From Zerene cesonia (lineage: Eukaryota > Arthropoda > Insecta > Lepidoptera > Pieridae), in NCBI RefSeq assembly GCF_012273895.1, contig NC_052104.1, positions 5,394,001 to 5,458,000 of the forward strand: a stretch of DNA of 64,000 nt, written 5' to 3'. This document shows, in pieces, positions 1 through 11,497 of the stretch; the stretch's first letter is position 1, and the number at the start of each line of letters is the position of its first letter. The notes under the pieces were generated by a model that was given only the letters and a program-made list of their open reading frames with translations, had not been told where the DNA came from and did no database searches. The translations under genes were made by a program, and so were the position numbers.

Positions 1-993
1 TTACCTTGTTTACGTTATTCGTAATTAAATATATTACCTAGTTGTGATATATGGCGTGAATAACTGGAATTACGAACGAACCTGTGGGCAAAAGCATGTA
101 TTTCTTCAGCATCTATGTTATTTTGGAAAAAAATTACATCACTGCAAGTATCATCACATTCCGTCGAGTAGTTTTCCATGAAAAAGAAACAAATCCTTGC
201 TTTAGTCATCTCATAATCGAAATGCATATTCCTCAACCATCACGTTTATAATATTATAGATATCTGCAGGGAGCCTAATCCCTAGATCATGATCTCTTTC
301 AGATTAAAGCGGATGCCCGTTTTAATTTGATTTGTAATAAAAGAGATCCATTCTTTCATATAAGGTAATCAATTCTTTTGTAAACAATTATAAAACAGTA
401 AAGGATGTATCGGCAGAAGATTATTAGATAGTAGTAACTACATACATTTAAGTCTCATGGATCATGCATTAAATTGCTAAAACTTACCAACACCTACTCA
501 TCCGCTAGCACGTTAATGTTATGCATGAGAAATTTCACGATAAAACGATTTGATGCTTCAAGAATTTTTTCGATTCCATTGTAAACAAATACACTGTTGC
601 AATGTACATGCAAATATCAGATTTTTAGAGGTTAATAACTGTGTACAAAGTATAAAAAAAGAATAGCGTTTCATCACGACAATGAATAACGATGAAGAAA
701 CAGTAGCCTACATGTAGTTTAATTATAGACTATTTGCAGCTATCAATTCATTATGTAGGTACTGTTAAAATGATGCGTGAAGGTCAAATGAAGAAATGAC
801 CATGCGATAAGGTTATGATAAACCACCAAGTCTAATTTACTACTTTACTTTAGGTAAATTTAATAACTTAAAGGCTTTAGCATTTTATTGATGGTACTAT
901 TTAACTAAACTAAAGTAAAGACAAAGCGAACAAAAATACATAAAATACGGTCCTCATTTGCAGTTGCAGAGGTAAGGCCGCTTCAAGTGAGAC

Positions 994-1166
994 GGCCGCT
1001 TTTAAGGGGTAAATTTAGAATGGGAAGTGTGAGGAAAAGGATACCTACATACGGCACCCTAATTTAACGAAACACAGTAGCATACTACCTACAAATTTAC
1101 GCCGAGCTTCTGTGGACGTGTAGGGCCTTCCCTGATTCAATTCGTGTAGAAGCGTGCTTGACTCTC
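994..1166 (-). repeat. Diverged copy of the lepidopteran poly(A)-tailed retroposon family (family A)
   Basis: Shares blocks with the better-preserved copies at 3.2 and 44.4 kb: an acgccg..ttctgtgg block, an ..attcgtg.agaagcgtgctcgact.. block and a cttttaagggg start like that of the 49.8-kb copy. It is heavily mutated and has lost a clear poly(A) end. Oriented with its sense strand on minus, like the other plus-listed copies. Confidence 0.5.
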
Positions 1167-3213
1167 CTTCTAAAATTATTCTTAGATTAGGTTTATCATG
1201 TTTCTATTTGTTTTATATAAATAAATTATCCATACATACTACCTATCCATAAGCGAATAACTTCCTTGACCCAGTTAATATTTGTTGCAATGATTAGAAT
1301 TTAAAAAAATCTGAGTATATTAAATTCTGTTTGTGACACAAGTCCATTAACAATTAGGCGATTACAAAAAGTAGAAGGTTGTCAATTTAATTGAATTCAT
1401 AATGTATTGGTTTCGTATTAGATAACGTTTGCACAAGGTCATAATTTTATTTAACTCTTCAAAACGAATGTACAAAAGAAAGAAAACATTAAAAAAATCA
1501 TTTATAATTAACAGCGACATTAACGTCACTTTTTTATATAAGTGTATGAATATATTGATTCACAATATTTAAGAAGAACATAAAAATACCTATAAGCCAC
1601 GTTATTAAAGTAACTTTGAATTAGGTGGCTAAAATTTTTAAGATATTTATATTTATATAGGCCTTGGTCTGGTCTGGTATCTGGGGTCTTACCACAGATA
1701 CTAAGTACTAAGGACCTACGTATTATGTCCTAATAGTGGATTAATCCATTCGTAGAAAACGCTTCAATATTTCTTTGGTCGTATTTTTCTATCAAAATTA
1801 ATTAATTATAATTTAAGTCTGCAACTTAAGTTAGTGCACATGAAATATGTATCTTTATAAGAATTTTAAATCCATTTGCAACATTCAATGAGTGCCATAT
1901 CAGTGGATATATATTATAGGTACTTGTGAAGATCGAGCCATTTGTGGATAAGTAGCACCTTACATTAATTTATTGGTCGTTGAGTTAATCAAGAAATTTA
2001 CATTTTCTTGTGGGAGCTAACAAATAACAAGCATCAACAGCGAATATTTTTCAAAATACCTGTGGATTCGCTCACTTGTATCTCAATAGTTATCTCCTAT
2101 ACATATTGCTATCGTGAAATAGGGATGAGCATTAGGTTTTAAATTTTTATAGTATACTAGGTAAGTATATTGTTTTTATAGGTTCGAAATTCAAAGCCTT
2201 ATGATTTATAAAAATATCTTATCAAACGGCGAGGTGTGCAGAGGTAGAGTGAATTACATTTCTCTATTGGACGAATAAGAAAAATGCAAATTCTGTGGAG
2301 AAAGGCTATGATAACATAAACACTGCATACTAAGGTTGCGACAGTCGATGCCAGAGCATTGCAAATCTCGAGGTTATCTTTGAGCTTTCGAAAGTCAATG
2401 TAAGATATAGAGCATGGAGCTCCCTAGCCAGGACTTCAGTTATTGCTTAACTTGTATTAGTCATTACATATTTGTTACTGGATTAACAACTTTATGTCGT
2501 AATTGTTGTATACAAGCGAGTGGATAGCATAATAATGCATGTTACGCTCTCAGTTTTATATCTCTATATATAGTACACGATTTAGAGGCGATTTCATTGT
2601 TCCATGTGTTGTGATTAATAAATAGCTGGATGGTCTATACTTAAAACAGGCCAAAAAACATGACTGAATTATCTATCCAATATCTACTTATTACATTTTC
2701 ATGTCAAGATGAGATAATTGTTGAATTAGTACTGACATCCATATTCATATGTTACATAATATAATCCAGTAATGCAAGCCAATTTTTTTCGAATTCCGAA
2801 TCATAACATTTCGGATACATGATAATCTTATTCGTGACCGTTTAAGCGTGGCCATACAATCTCACCTAATCAGTAAACACGACGCTTATGTAATCACTTT
2901 TGGCGTCACTTGGTGGACGCGTTTCGCTTTCACTGTAATGACTGCTTTCTATAATTTGGGTGAATCTGAGCGACAATCACGTTTTATGACACTAAATGTA
3001 AATTATCTATACGACTCTGAACGTGACAAATTTTTGCTTCCTCAGCCTCGTAGTTTGAAAAGAGAAGATCAATTTTCGTTAAGATTAAATAAAAAAAAAA
3101 ATAATAAAAAAGATACGAGTTAATATCTATACTTGGTTTTAATATATACGTAGGTATTTATAGATACTTATTTCTTGCTCAGGACCTATATAGCTTATCT
3201 TCTCATATTCCGC

Positions 3214-3560
3214 TTTTTTTTGTCATAGTCATAGTCGACAATGGAGGTGGTGGGTCGCCTGATAGTAAGTAAGCGCTACCACCGCCCATGAACATTTGGG
3301 GAGGTGTAAGGTCGAATACAGACCTGACGCCTCTTCAAATGAATTGCCGACTGCATCTTGGAAAGGGATTAGGAAAGGATTGAAGAGAGGAATAAAGGAA
3401 AGGACTGGGAAAGGTAAGGAAGAGGATATGGGCATCCGGCTCCCCCACTTTCCAAACGAAGCACAGCAGAATGCTGTTACACGCCGGTCCCCTGTGGGGG
3501 TGTGGCACTTCCCCGGTGCGAGCTGGCCCAATTCGTGCCGAAGCGTGCTCGACTACCACA
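3214..3560 (-). repeat. Family A retroposon copy, near full visible length
   Basis: About 345 bp, beginning on plus with a run of T and 'tgtca' and ending 'gactaccaca'. On the minus strand this reads as an element finishing in a poly(A) tail. It aligns by eye along almost its whole length with 44410-44750, sharing gtgggtcgcctgat, accaccgcccatgaacattt, ccggctcccccac, acgccggt, gtgggggtgtgg and ttccccggtgcgagctggcc. Open frames on both strands here (3229-3607) are by-products of its GC-rich sequence. The class is not proved; a poly(A)-tailed, 5'-truncated non-LTR or SINE-like element fits best. Confidence 0.75.
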
Positions 3561-4788
3561 TACAACCGCATGGAATTTTTGAAATTTGATTTCTTCGAAA
3601 AGTACAAAATTAAAAAAATTTCGGTTACACATAATTTTAATCAATTTGTGTGCTTATAAGTAGATTTTCGAATAATATTAATAAATCAAAGCAAATATAG
3701 AGTACGTTAAGCAAAACATAAGAAACAGTGTTTTATCATTACAATATTTATATTTTGTAGAATTAAATTAAAATAAAACACCAAAATAAATTAATATTTT
3801 CAAGTATTAACATGTTATTAAGCAATGTTACGTTAATTTAAGATATAAACATAGTTATATCCGACGTAATCTATACATATAAATAGTTTTATATAAAATA
3901 TGTATAGATAACTTTCGTTCGTCTAAACGCTTAAGCAATCCATAACTTTCTAGCACCTAAGAATTCATTAGAAAAGCATTATATTATGATGGAAATATTA
4001 AGTATTAAACTTGTGCAATAGGTTACTTTAAGTAGATACGGTAATTGAATATATTATTTGTTGAATGCATAATTGTATCATAGTTCATCAAATTCTAAAA
4101 AAGGGCCTTTACATGTTCTGAACCTGTACTCTCCAATTGAAAAAATTGATATAATGCAGACATATATTTAATTATTTGTAACAATTTTCCAATATCAGAT
4201 TTAATGATTTTTCCATCATCAGACTTGAATTCATCAGTGCTTATGTGATAAATTTGTCATTTATGGTCTATTTGCGAATGCATATATAATTTATTTATAC
4301 TTAGATTTCGATTGAAATATGGTTTCGATATCCAAAGCTCAGTCGTGAGTGATTAGAAGACAATAAACATCCGTTTGTCCGTAATTTAGCGAGTACCTAA
4401 CAACATTTGAATGCCATGAGGCTAATAAGACATTTACAGTGGTCACGATATTCCAAGTTCCTTGTAGACAACAAATAAGAATGCAAATTTAATGAAATTA
4501 TTATGGATTTTCAAGCAGTGGCAGAATATTAGGTTATGTTTTGATCAAATAAAAATGCATGAATTAATTATTAAATGAATGAAAAAATGATTGGTAGCTA
4601 TGATAATGTGATTTATTTTGATACGGTTGTATTTTTTTATAAAACAACATTCGATAAGACCTTGCCAAAAAACCGACAAAGCTTTCAATTCCGCCATTCT
4701 CCACCAAAATATTGTGTGATATTTTCATTATGTTATGAATGTAATGTAGTGTTAGAAATATTTTTATGAATTCACGTTGATTTTGTTA

Positions 4789-4952
4789 CACTCACTGGAG
4801 GCCCATATCCTTTTCCTTACCTTTATTCCACTCGTCAATGCTTTCTTAATCCCTTTCCTATTTGAAGGCGTAAGGTCTGCAGTCGACCTTTCGTCTCTGC
4901 AAATGTTAAATCAGGCGACCCACCAGCACCTTTGCCGAAGATGACATAAAAA
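4789..4952 (+). repeat. Partial family A retroposon in the opposite orientation
   Basis: Reads in the sense direction on plus: ggaggcccatatccttttcc, ttaatccctttcc, then atcaggcgacccaccagc, ending gatgacataaaaa. The 3' A-run matches the tail position of the minus-oriented copies. The 5' half of the element is missing, as expected from 5' truncation during retroposition. Confidence 0.7.
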
Positions 4953-5136
4953 TACTGTAAGTTGATCTTCAACTGGCAAATGCAGGTAAAATAGTTTTAT
5001 TTGACGACATTCGGATCTTTGCAGTGTGTTTCTTCAGAGTGCTCTAAAATTATAACTGATTATTTTTATCACCTTACATTTACCTAAGCATGTATAGTAT
5101 TATTACTGCTAATGTGCTCAGCATATGGATCTATAT

Positions 5137-5214
5137 TAGTTCACTTCTTAAAACATTAAAATGTTGATGAAGTAGTAGTTCACTTCTAAAAACACTAAAA
5201 TGTTGATGAAGTAG
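5137..5214 (+). repeat. 39-bp tandem duplication, two copies
   Basis: Units 5137-5175 and 5176-5214 each begin tagttcacttct and end aaaatgttgatgaagtag, with about two substitutions between them. No coding potential and no known family; a local duplication of intergenic DNA. Confidence 0.9.
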
Positions 5215-5973
5215 TTATTACTGATTAAAAAATGACGTGTTTTTGTGGCACAATTGAAAACATTCAAAATTTTAAGCTTACCTACTTACCTACTTATTTT
5301 TTTTCATTACAAGATCAAAAATCATGGCACCCAATACCTATTGTTTGTTGTATTTAATTATTCAGGTTATGTTTAATCTTTTTGAGTCTCTTCGAAAATC
5401 TTATTCTAAAATGTAAGTGCTAGATGACGTTTTTCATACAGAGGAACACACGGGTAAAAGGTTTACATATTTATTCCATTGTATGTGTGATGTCATCACG
5501 TCATTTTTCGTTTTCATTTAAATTCTCATGACCACCGAACAACTTAGTCAGCAATACTATAGGTTGCGGGTGGCGTTCAACTCAAAGAGTAGCAGTCCAC
5601 TAAACATAATCTAACAATTAACAGAAACATTAGAATAATTTAACACATTATAATAGTAACGGTGATGTTAAACAATAAAATAACTTTACAGATTCTTCTT
5701 CGTCTTTAATTTTAATAATACTTTAATCCCTCGAACACTTGCAACTAAGCCCTACATCTGAATTCTGGATATATCGGCCTACAATTTATGTATATATATT
5801 TAACATCTATTACATTTCAATCACTTATAGATACATAACAATAGATAAATTTTTATATCATGGAAAGAGACAGAAGCATTGTGAAGGAGAAGGTTATTGA
5901 TTGTAGGGCAAAAACTTAGAGGTCATCTTATAGCAACTCCAAATTATTGCACTCTTTGCTTGCTTATGTTATG

Positions 5974-6645
5974 TCTACACTAATATTATAAAGAGGAAAA
6001 CTTTGTTTGTTTGGTTGTAATGAATAGGCTCAAAAACTACTCGACCGATTTTAAAAATCCACGAGTAACATAGGCTATATTTTATTTTGAAAAAAAATAG
6101 GGTTCCGTAAGATATTTTCGATTAACTGAAAAAAATCAACCAATGAAGTTACTTATTTTGCGTACGCTGCCTAAACTACAAAAGATAGAACCATAAAATG
6201 TTAGAATTAATTGTAGATCTTATAAATATCTACAAAAACGTCCGCGACACACCATACCTATCTATGTCGAGTGAGGCACAACAACCACATTTTTATTTAA
6301 AAATCATGAATTTTTTTGGACTACATTTAAACGCGTTTATTTTACTCACGCTATTAATCCTTATCAAAATAAATTATTTCATCAATAAGTACAGTTTATG
6401 TTGATAATATTAGGTCTTTGAATGATTATAATTGGACGTTTAGTTTTGAAGTTGTGGTGAAATTAAAATATTACGATTTCTGCTGCACGGCCCGTTGTGA
6501 AGTGGGCGTCGATAAACTGTTTTCGCGTGAAAGAGCACCTTACAAACTTCCATATATTCATCTATACCTAAAAACTTTAACGTTTATAATCTTAGCAGGA
6601 TCTGGCTATAGATGTACCACGGGCGAAGCCGGGGCGGACCGCTAG
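5974..6645 (+). mobile_element. Non-autonomous Helitron-like element
   Basis: Begins TCtacactaatattataaag, the start commonly seen in lepidopteran Helitrons, and ends CTAG followed by T, with a short hairpin (GCGG-A-CCGC) directly before the end. The terminal ggcgaagccggggcgg box is also typical of lepidopteran Helitron-like 3' ends. The body contains the 'aaaactactcgaccgatttt' and 'taacataggctatattt' blocks often found in these elements. No Rep/helicase coding sequence is present. The small open frames inside (6198-6404, 6418-6645) look incidental. The base before TC is G rather than the usual A, so the exact 5' end is uncertain. Confidence 0.6.
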
Positions 6646-6884
6646 TCTTCAATATTTGTGCTAAAAGGAGCGTACCTACTTGCATTAAATATTTCAAATT
6701 AATGCTTAAAAAATACTAATATTATTTAATTTTATTTCATTGACGTAAATGGAAAAGCTACTAATTGTATTGATCTAAAATTCGTATCTGTAACATAATG
6801 ATCGTTTAGTTAAAATATCGCCCACATCATGGTGTAGTCACAGTAAATGATCCATAACCCGAATTTTGCTGTGGTCCGATTGTC

Positions 6885-8412
6885 ATGTTGCGTCGAGTTG
6901 AATTTCGCGATGTGGATCGTTTCGCAAATAATATATTTTTACTTGTTTCAGTCATCCCCAGTATAACATCAATTACGATTTCATCAAACGGAAACAGTCC
7001 AGAAACTAAAATTGTAAGTCACGTGGAACTAGAAACACTCAATGATTTCAAAATGATGACAGACAGATCGGACAACTCAGCAACCAATAGATATAAAGCC
7101 ACAAGAGATTTGAAAATAAATTCTACCAAGATTGGGATCAACGAAAGATATCGAAGGTTAATTCCATACATGACATTTTATTATGCCAACGACATTGCCA
7201 CACCGCCTACGTTAACAAGACAGGAAGAGGCGAAATCTGTAGAAGTAGAAAAGGCACATATTATAGAGACGGGCAATATAGCACCAAACCAAAGAGATGA
7301 GAGAGTTATTCATACATTTGGCAGACATAAAAATATTCCAAGATATCAAGGTAACCGCCTCACCCAACATAATATTGCTTCAGCGAATCCCACAAAACTA
7401 TACTTAAAAGAAATGATTCCCGTATTTTATCAGCCGACTGAAAACACAAATCCTAATTTTAATCCTGTCCCAATTGGCTTCAGTGTCCAGGGAGAACGTA
7501 ATTATGATAGATATATTGTAAAACCAAATAAACCTTCAATTAGGGTTCCATTTGCTCAACCTACCAGAAAGCCATATTTAAACGTGCACCAAAATGAGGA
7601 CGCAAACATACAATATTATCTGTCGGAAAAAGAAGAGGCTACGAAATATAAGCTAGTCCCTTACGAACAGACACCTCCTATAAAATTCCATGACCAAACA
7701 GACGAAATCGAAGTTAACAGACAACAGTATCATCCAGTTGTTATTCCCAAGGAATCCGTGTATATAAAACCAAAACCAACCCAATCTCAACATACTTATC
7801 AGAATTATGATCAGCAATATAAGACAAGGAGACCTCCGACAACCATATCTGAAATGTATTACGAAAAGCAAACGCCAGTTGTAACTTTAGCAGAGCCTGT
7901 AATTGAAGGTGGTTTTAGACCAATAATACCTTCGCAAGTACATGCTACTGAAAGTCCCCATATAAAACCACAATCGTATCATGAACGAGTACCCGAATTT
8001 GATCAAATTCCAGAAGAAATACCTAACAGACAACCTAATTATCAATATGTTTTAGAAGAACCCTCTTACATATCTAAGCCTACCCATAATGAGAAAACAA
8101 AAACTGTGAGCTTAGCAGATCTTCTAAATTCTTTGCAGATAAATAAATCTATACCTAAGCCAATAACAAAAGATAATGTCAGTGCTTCAATAGCCACATT
8201 ACTCCAGGTTTTAAATACATTAAAAGCACAACAAAATGAAGTTGAAGCACCAGTTCTAAGTACTCCAAAAGCATTTGAGGCCCCAGAAGTTATAATAAAA
8301 ACAACACCAGCACCTCCAACACCATCTACTTTAGACTCACCACAACATAGCGTGGAATTTAATGAAGAACATTACTTAGCTCCCGTAAATACACCCTCTC
8401 AACATTTAGATG
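6885..8412 (+). CDS. CPAP1 gene exon 1 (low-complexity region)
   Basis: Open from ATG 6885 to the donor GATG|GTGAGT at 8412/8413, ending in phase 1. The 509-codon stretch is rich in Pro, Gln, Tyr, Thr and Asn, with many short proline-centred motifs and no cysteine pattern. It probably acts as a disordered spacer in the cuticle. If the acceptor TTTACTTGTTTCAG|TCATCC is used instead, the exon begins at 6952 in phase 1 and the first 22 codons listed here are intron. Confidence 0.8.
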
Positions 8413-9450
8413 GTGAGTAGTTTCGGATTAATTTTATTTTAAATAACTTTATTTGAATTGCAAAACAATTTAATGAAGATATTAAAGGATACTTTTGAAT
8501 TATTTGTACAGTACTGTATTCTAAGTCCGTTATTTATTATCTTTATAAAATCATAGAATTTATATAAATGATATGTATGCTGGATTTTATTTTGAATGGC
8601 CTAATCAATACAATTGAAACTTGTATCAGATTTTCCAACTGGTGGAAGCAGTCAACAGTTTCCACTTCAAATACATTCAGACGATGAAGGCGGTACACCG
8701 GGTCGACCAGGTGTAGATTATCCCATCTTAACCGTCATTCCACCAACTAAATTTGACTGTAAGACACAACGCTACAAAGGATTTTTTGCGGATCCTGAAA
8801 CGCGGTGCCAAGTAAGTTTACGTGTACTTATATAATATTATTATTATTACCTATGTATTTTATTCGTGTCATACTGTAACTTTTTATTTATTTCTCAGGT
8901 ATGGCATTACTGCGATTTAAACGGCGGTCAAGCATCATTTTTGTGCCCCAACGGCACAATATTTTCACAGGCAGCTTTAACGTGTGACTGGTGGTTCAAT
9001 GTGCGATGCGCCTCTACAGCTCAACTTTATGTTTTAAATGAGAGTCTCTACAAGTTCATATTACCGCATTCTCCGAAATTCCCCGAAGACTACAGTGGAC
9101 CCTTAGTTGACAAGTAAGTAATCCTAATAATTAACTGAATGTATATGTAAACTTGTATGTTTGAGGTGAAAATTAAATACGTATATTGACAAAATAATGA
9201 TTCGCTTGTTTCTTGTTACAGATATCTAACCTTAAAATTTAAAGAAATGGAAGAACAATTTAAGAAAAACAAAAACAAAAGTAAAACGGCATCAGAAAAG
9301 GTGGATGATGAAGGTACAAACGAAAAGATTCCTGAAGCGACCAGTAGAGAGGACAAGGGAAGCGATGATGGGGGTACATCAATAAGCAACGCAGGTGTAA
9401 TTGTTGAATCTGCTGGTGCCAGTGGCAATGTTGAGAGATTACAGGAGTGA
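6885..9450 (+). CDS. Large secreted cuticular protein with one peritrophin-A chitin-binding domain (CPAP1 class), four exons
   Basis: Predicted product of about 717 residues from exons 6885-8412, 8630-8811, 8899-9113 and 9222-9450, whose phases agree at every junction. A long, Pro/Gln/Tyr/Thr-rich low-complexity region (about residues 40-540) precedes one chitin-binding type-2 (CBM14) domain at about residues 550-610. Its cysteine spacing is CX15CX5CX10CX12CX7C, with the usual aromatic residues (FF, VWHYC, CDWWF). A charged Lys/Glu/Ser-rich tail ends the protein. Single-domain proteins of this type are CPAP1 cuticular proteins, which are secreted and bind chitin in the extracellular cuticle. 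The PGRPGVDYP lead-in before the domain is typical of the long insect members. The N-terminus is the weak point: the hydrophobic stretch IFLLVSVIPSITSITI could be a signal peptide, but an acceptor-like site at 6951/6952 may mean that the true signal-peptide exon lies upstream. Which CPAP1 subgroup it belongs to is not resolved. Confidence 0.88.
8630..8811 (+). CDS. CPAP1 gene exon 2 (start of the chitin-binding domain)
   Basis: Acceptor TTGTATCAG|AT and donor TGCCAA|GTAAGT; enters in phase 1 and leaves in phase 0. It encodes 61 residues ending in the first two cysteines of the CBM14 domain (FDC and TRCQ). Confidence 0.93.
8899..9113 (+). CDS. CPAP1 gene exon 3 (core of the chitin-binding domain)
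   Basis: Acceptor TTTCTCAG|GTATGG and donor GACAA|GTAAGT. It encodes VWHYCDLNGG through CDWWFNVRC, giving the remaining four domain cysteines, and then a linker (YKFILPHSPKFPEDYSGPL). The intron before it is only 87 bp. Confidence 0.94.
9222..9450 (+). CDS. CPAP1 gene exon 4 (charged C-terminal tail, stop TGA)
   Basis: Acceptor TTGTTACAG|ATATCT restores codon AAA with the AA of exon 3. It encodes YLTLKFKEMEEQFKKNKNKS followed by a Glu/Ser/Gly-rich acidic tail, ending at TGA 9448-9450. Confidence 0.92.
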
Positions 9451-9860
9451 TAGGATGTATGCATATCTGTTAAATTTAAACTTATGGACGAATTGTTATC
9501 AAAATACCTGTTACGAGATATTCATAATCCTAAGTCAACTGTGATAGTTTTAGTTATGAACTATTTATAAATAAATCCATTGATCAGATGTCATTTTCTT
9601 AGATGATCGAAGAGTAATATACGAAATAGCAATAGAATATTAAGAATTAAACTTGCCATATTTCGCCATGTTTAATTCGATTAAGTTAGGTGTAAGATTA
9701 TGTAGTATTTTATTCTGTAAAATTATATTCTTGAGGCCAGAAGTCTAGAAATTTTATAATTAATATATATTATTTTACCTTGATATGTTTGTATTTTTGA
9801 ATGTGTTAATGAAGCATTCCTATTTATTTCTAATAAAGCTGTGAGCGGTGTGCAATATGA
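9451..9860 (+). other. 3' untranslated region of the CPAP1 gene (end approximate)
   Basis: AT-rich sequence between the stop codon and the AATAAA at 9832, with GT-rich sequence right after it. No other AATAAA with a similar GU-rich follow-up was noticed before it. The exact cleavage site cannot be seen. Confidence 0.6.
9832..9837 (+). terminator. Polyadenylation signal AATAAA of the CPAP1 gene
   Basis: Canonical AATAAA about 380 bp after the stop codon, followed by the GU-rich stretch gtgagcggtgtg (9841-9852), the usual arrangement for 3' end cleavage. Confidence 0.65.
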
Positions 9861-11255
9861 ATATATAAGTGTTAATTTTATTTGAAAACTATCAATTTAT
9901 GTATGATATTTTGAATCGGTGCAATAAATTGCTAATATTTCATTGTTTTCATTATATTTTATTCATAATAATAAAACACCTTTCCAGATCTTACATTTAA
10001 TGATACTATTTACAAAGTGCATTTGATTGGCTTATGACTATATTTATTTTAGCAACTGGAACATAGAGAAACATCGAATACTTGAATATTTATCATGAAC
10101 ATAACAGTACACTTGAGATAAATAAATAAAATATGTCGACTATTTTGTTCTATGAAACCTTTGATTAACTACATTCTTAGATTGGGACTCAACGTGGATA
10201 AACACTTATTTAGTATTAAGAAGATTAAATCTGACTATATGGATGAATTTATATTAAATCGTAATATGAGAATATATTATCGAGATCCTAGAAAAGTTTT
10301 ACACACGAATGATTAAGCACGTGGCTACGCACTTGTATTTCTATACATACAAATACATTTATGAACGACATTGGACCGTTATAAGCTAATACATAAACAC
10401 CTAATATAATGCAATTTTTGCAGATAATAGTTTTACAAAAATATAATTTGGAATAATATCTTAAGAAATTTGTAAAATACCTCCATCATACTTCAACGTG
10501 ATAGACACATTGAATTTAAACATCATCGTTGGAGCCAACATATTTTTAGTATACGTACAATAATTTTGATTCGTAATTTACCTAATTATTTACAGCCCAT
10601 ACTCTTCAGTTTACGTCAATCACAAGTTGTTGCCATTCAGTCTTAGCGTTTCATTCCCCACTAAATGTAGCCAATAGACTGGATCTTAAAATACTTTATA
10701 CTTGTATTAAACTATTAATACACATTTAACATCGACACATCTGTACAAAGTTATGTTTAAACACTAATATCATGCCTATCATACAGCAGATAATTTTGAT
10801 GTTTATGTTATTTGTTTAATATGTTAATTATTACGAATATAATGTAATAAAAAAGCAATGGAACAAATAATATCTTGTGCTTTTGATCGGTATATATATA
10901 CTTATGTATTCTATTTACATATGACAAATAATTATTTTGATATAGTAGGTGTTACATTTACACATAAGACTAGATTTTTCAAAAAAGGAGTATAAGTAAA
11001 TTATTAAAATATTTAAAAATTTTCGTAGCGATAAAAAAACTGTAACATATCATTCACAACTGACATCCATCTGGTGGAATCTCCGCAATTCGTCATAAAT
11101 TACCCTGTTAGTAACATCATACATAACTACAGAACAATCAATACGGCACGAAAACGTGCGATAAACGCTACACAACAAATAAGCCGTCAAAATTGACGAT
11201 TCACTAAGGAGAAACTTCGAGAGCAAGGTAGGGAGTCGGGTGGCGTCCGTTTCGC
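9861..11255. other. Region between the convergent CPAP1 and fru genes
   Basis: About 1.4 kb of AT-rich DNA without a gene. It must contain the 3' untranslated region of the most distal fru isoform, read on minus from 11255 downward. Several minus-strand AATAAA-type hexamers occur (for example opposite TTTATT near 10043), but none stands out, so the end of fru is undefined. Confidence 0.5.
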
Positions 11256-11497
11256 TTAGTGTTTGAGGAGGAGAGCGGCGTGCTTGAGCCGGAGATGAGA
11301 GCGGAGGGTGTCGATGCGGCTGTACGTGGCCGGGCAGTAGGGGCACAGCGAGCGCTGCGCCGTGTGCGAGTGGAAGTGGTGCCAGCGGTTGGACACCTCC
11401 TTGCCGCACGACTTGCAGCGCCACAACGCCGCGCTCTCGGTGGCCGCCACGAACATGCTGTGGTACGAGTACTGCGCCGCCGGCGCGTGGGGCCGCT
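11256..11497 (-). CDS. fru: fru alternative terminal exon III, two C2H2 fingers
   Basis: Acceptor CGGGTGTTGCAG|AGCGGCC; the leftover G plus AG makes Glu, so this isoform reads ...DTID-E-RPHAPAAQYS instead of DG. 79 residues to TAA 11256-11258. Fingers: CKSCGKEVSNRWHHFHSH and CPYC..TYSRIDTLRSHLRLKH. The SNRWHH finger matches the C-terminal finger of one Drosophila Fru isoform (remembered as CNKIVSNRWHH). GC-rich; the most distal terminal exon, 7.6 kb from the common donor. Confidence 0.92.

Larger units (their letters stand above)
1..5973. other. Intergenic DNA upstream of the CPAP1 gene
   Basis: About 6 kb of AT-rich sequence in which I see no convincing gene. The longest open frames (for example 2848-3123) start at non-ATG codons, lack recognisable domains and have no splice context. 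What can be recognised is listed separately: diverged retroposon copies near 1.0, 3.2 and 4.8 kb and a 39-bp tandem duplication at 5137-5214. An upstream exon of the CPAP1 gene could be hidden here, because its first visible exon also has an acceptor-like site at its start. Confidence 0.6.

Noticed and set aside
2848..3123. 91-codon plus-strand open frame
   Set aside because: Starts at GTG rather than ATG, ends in a lysine/asparagine run from an A-rich tract, has no domain and no splice context.
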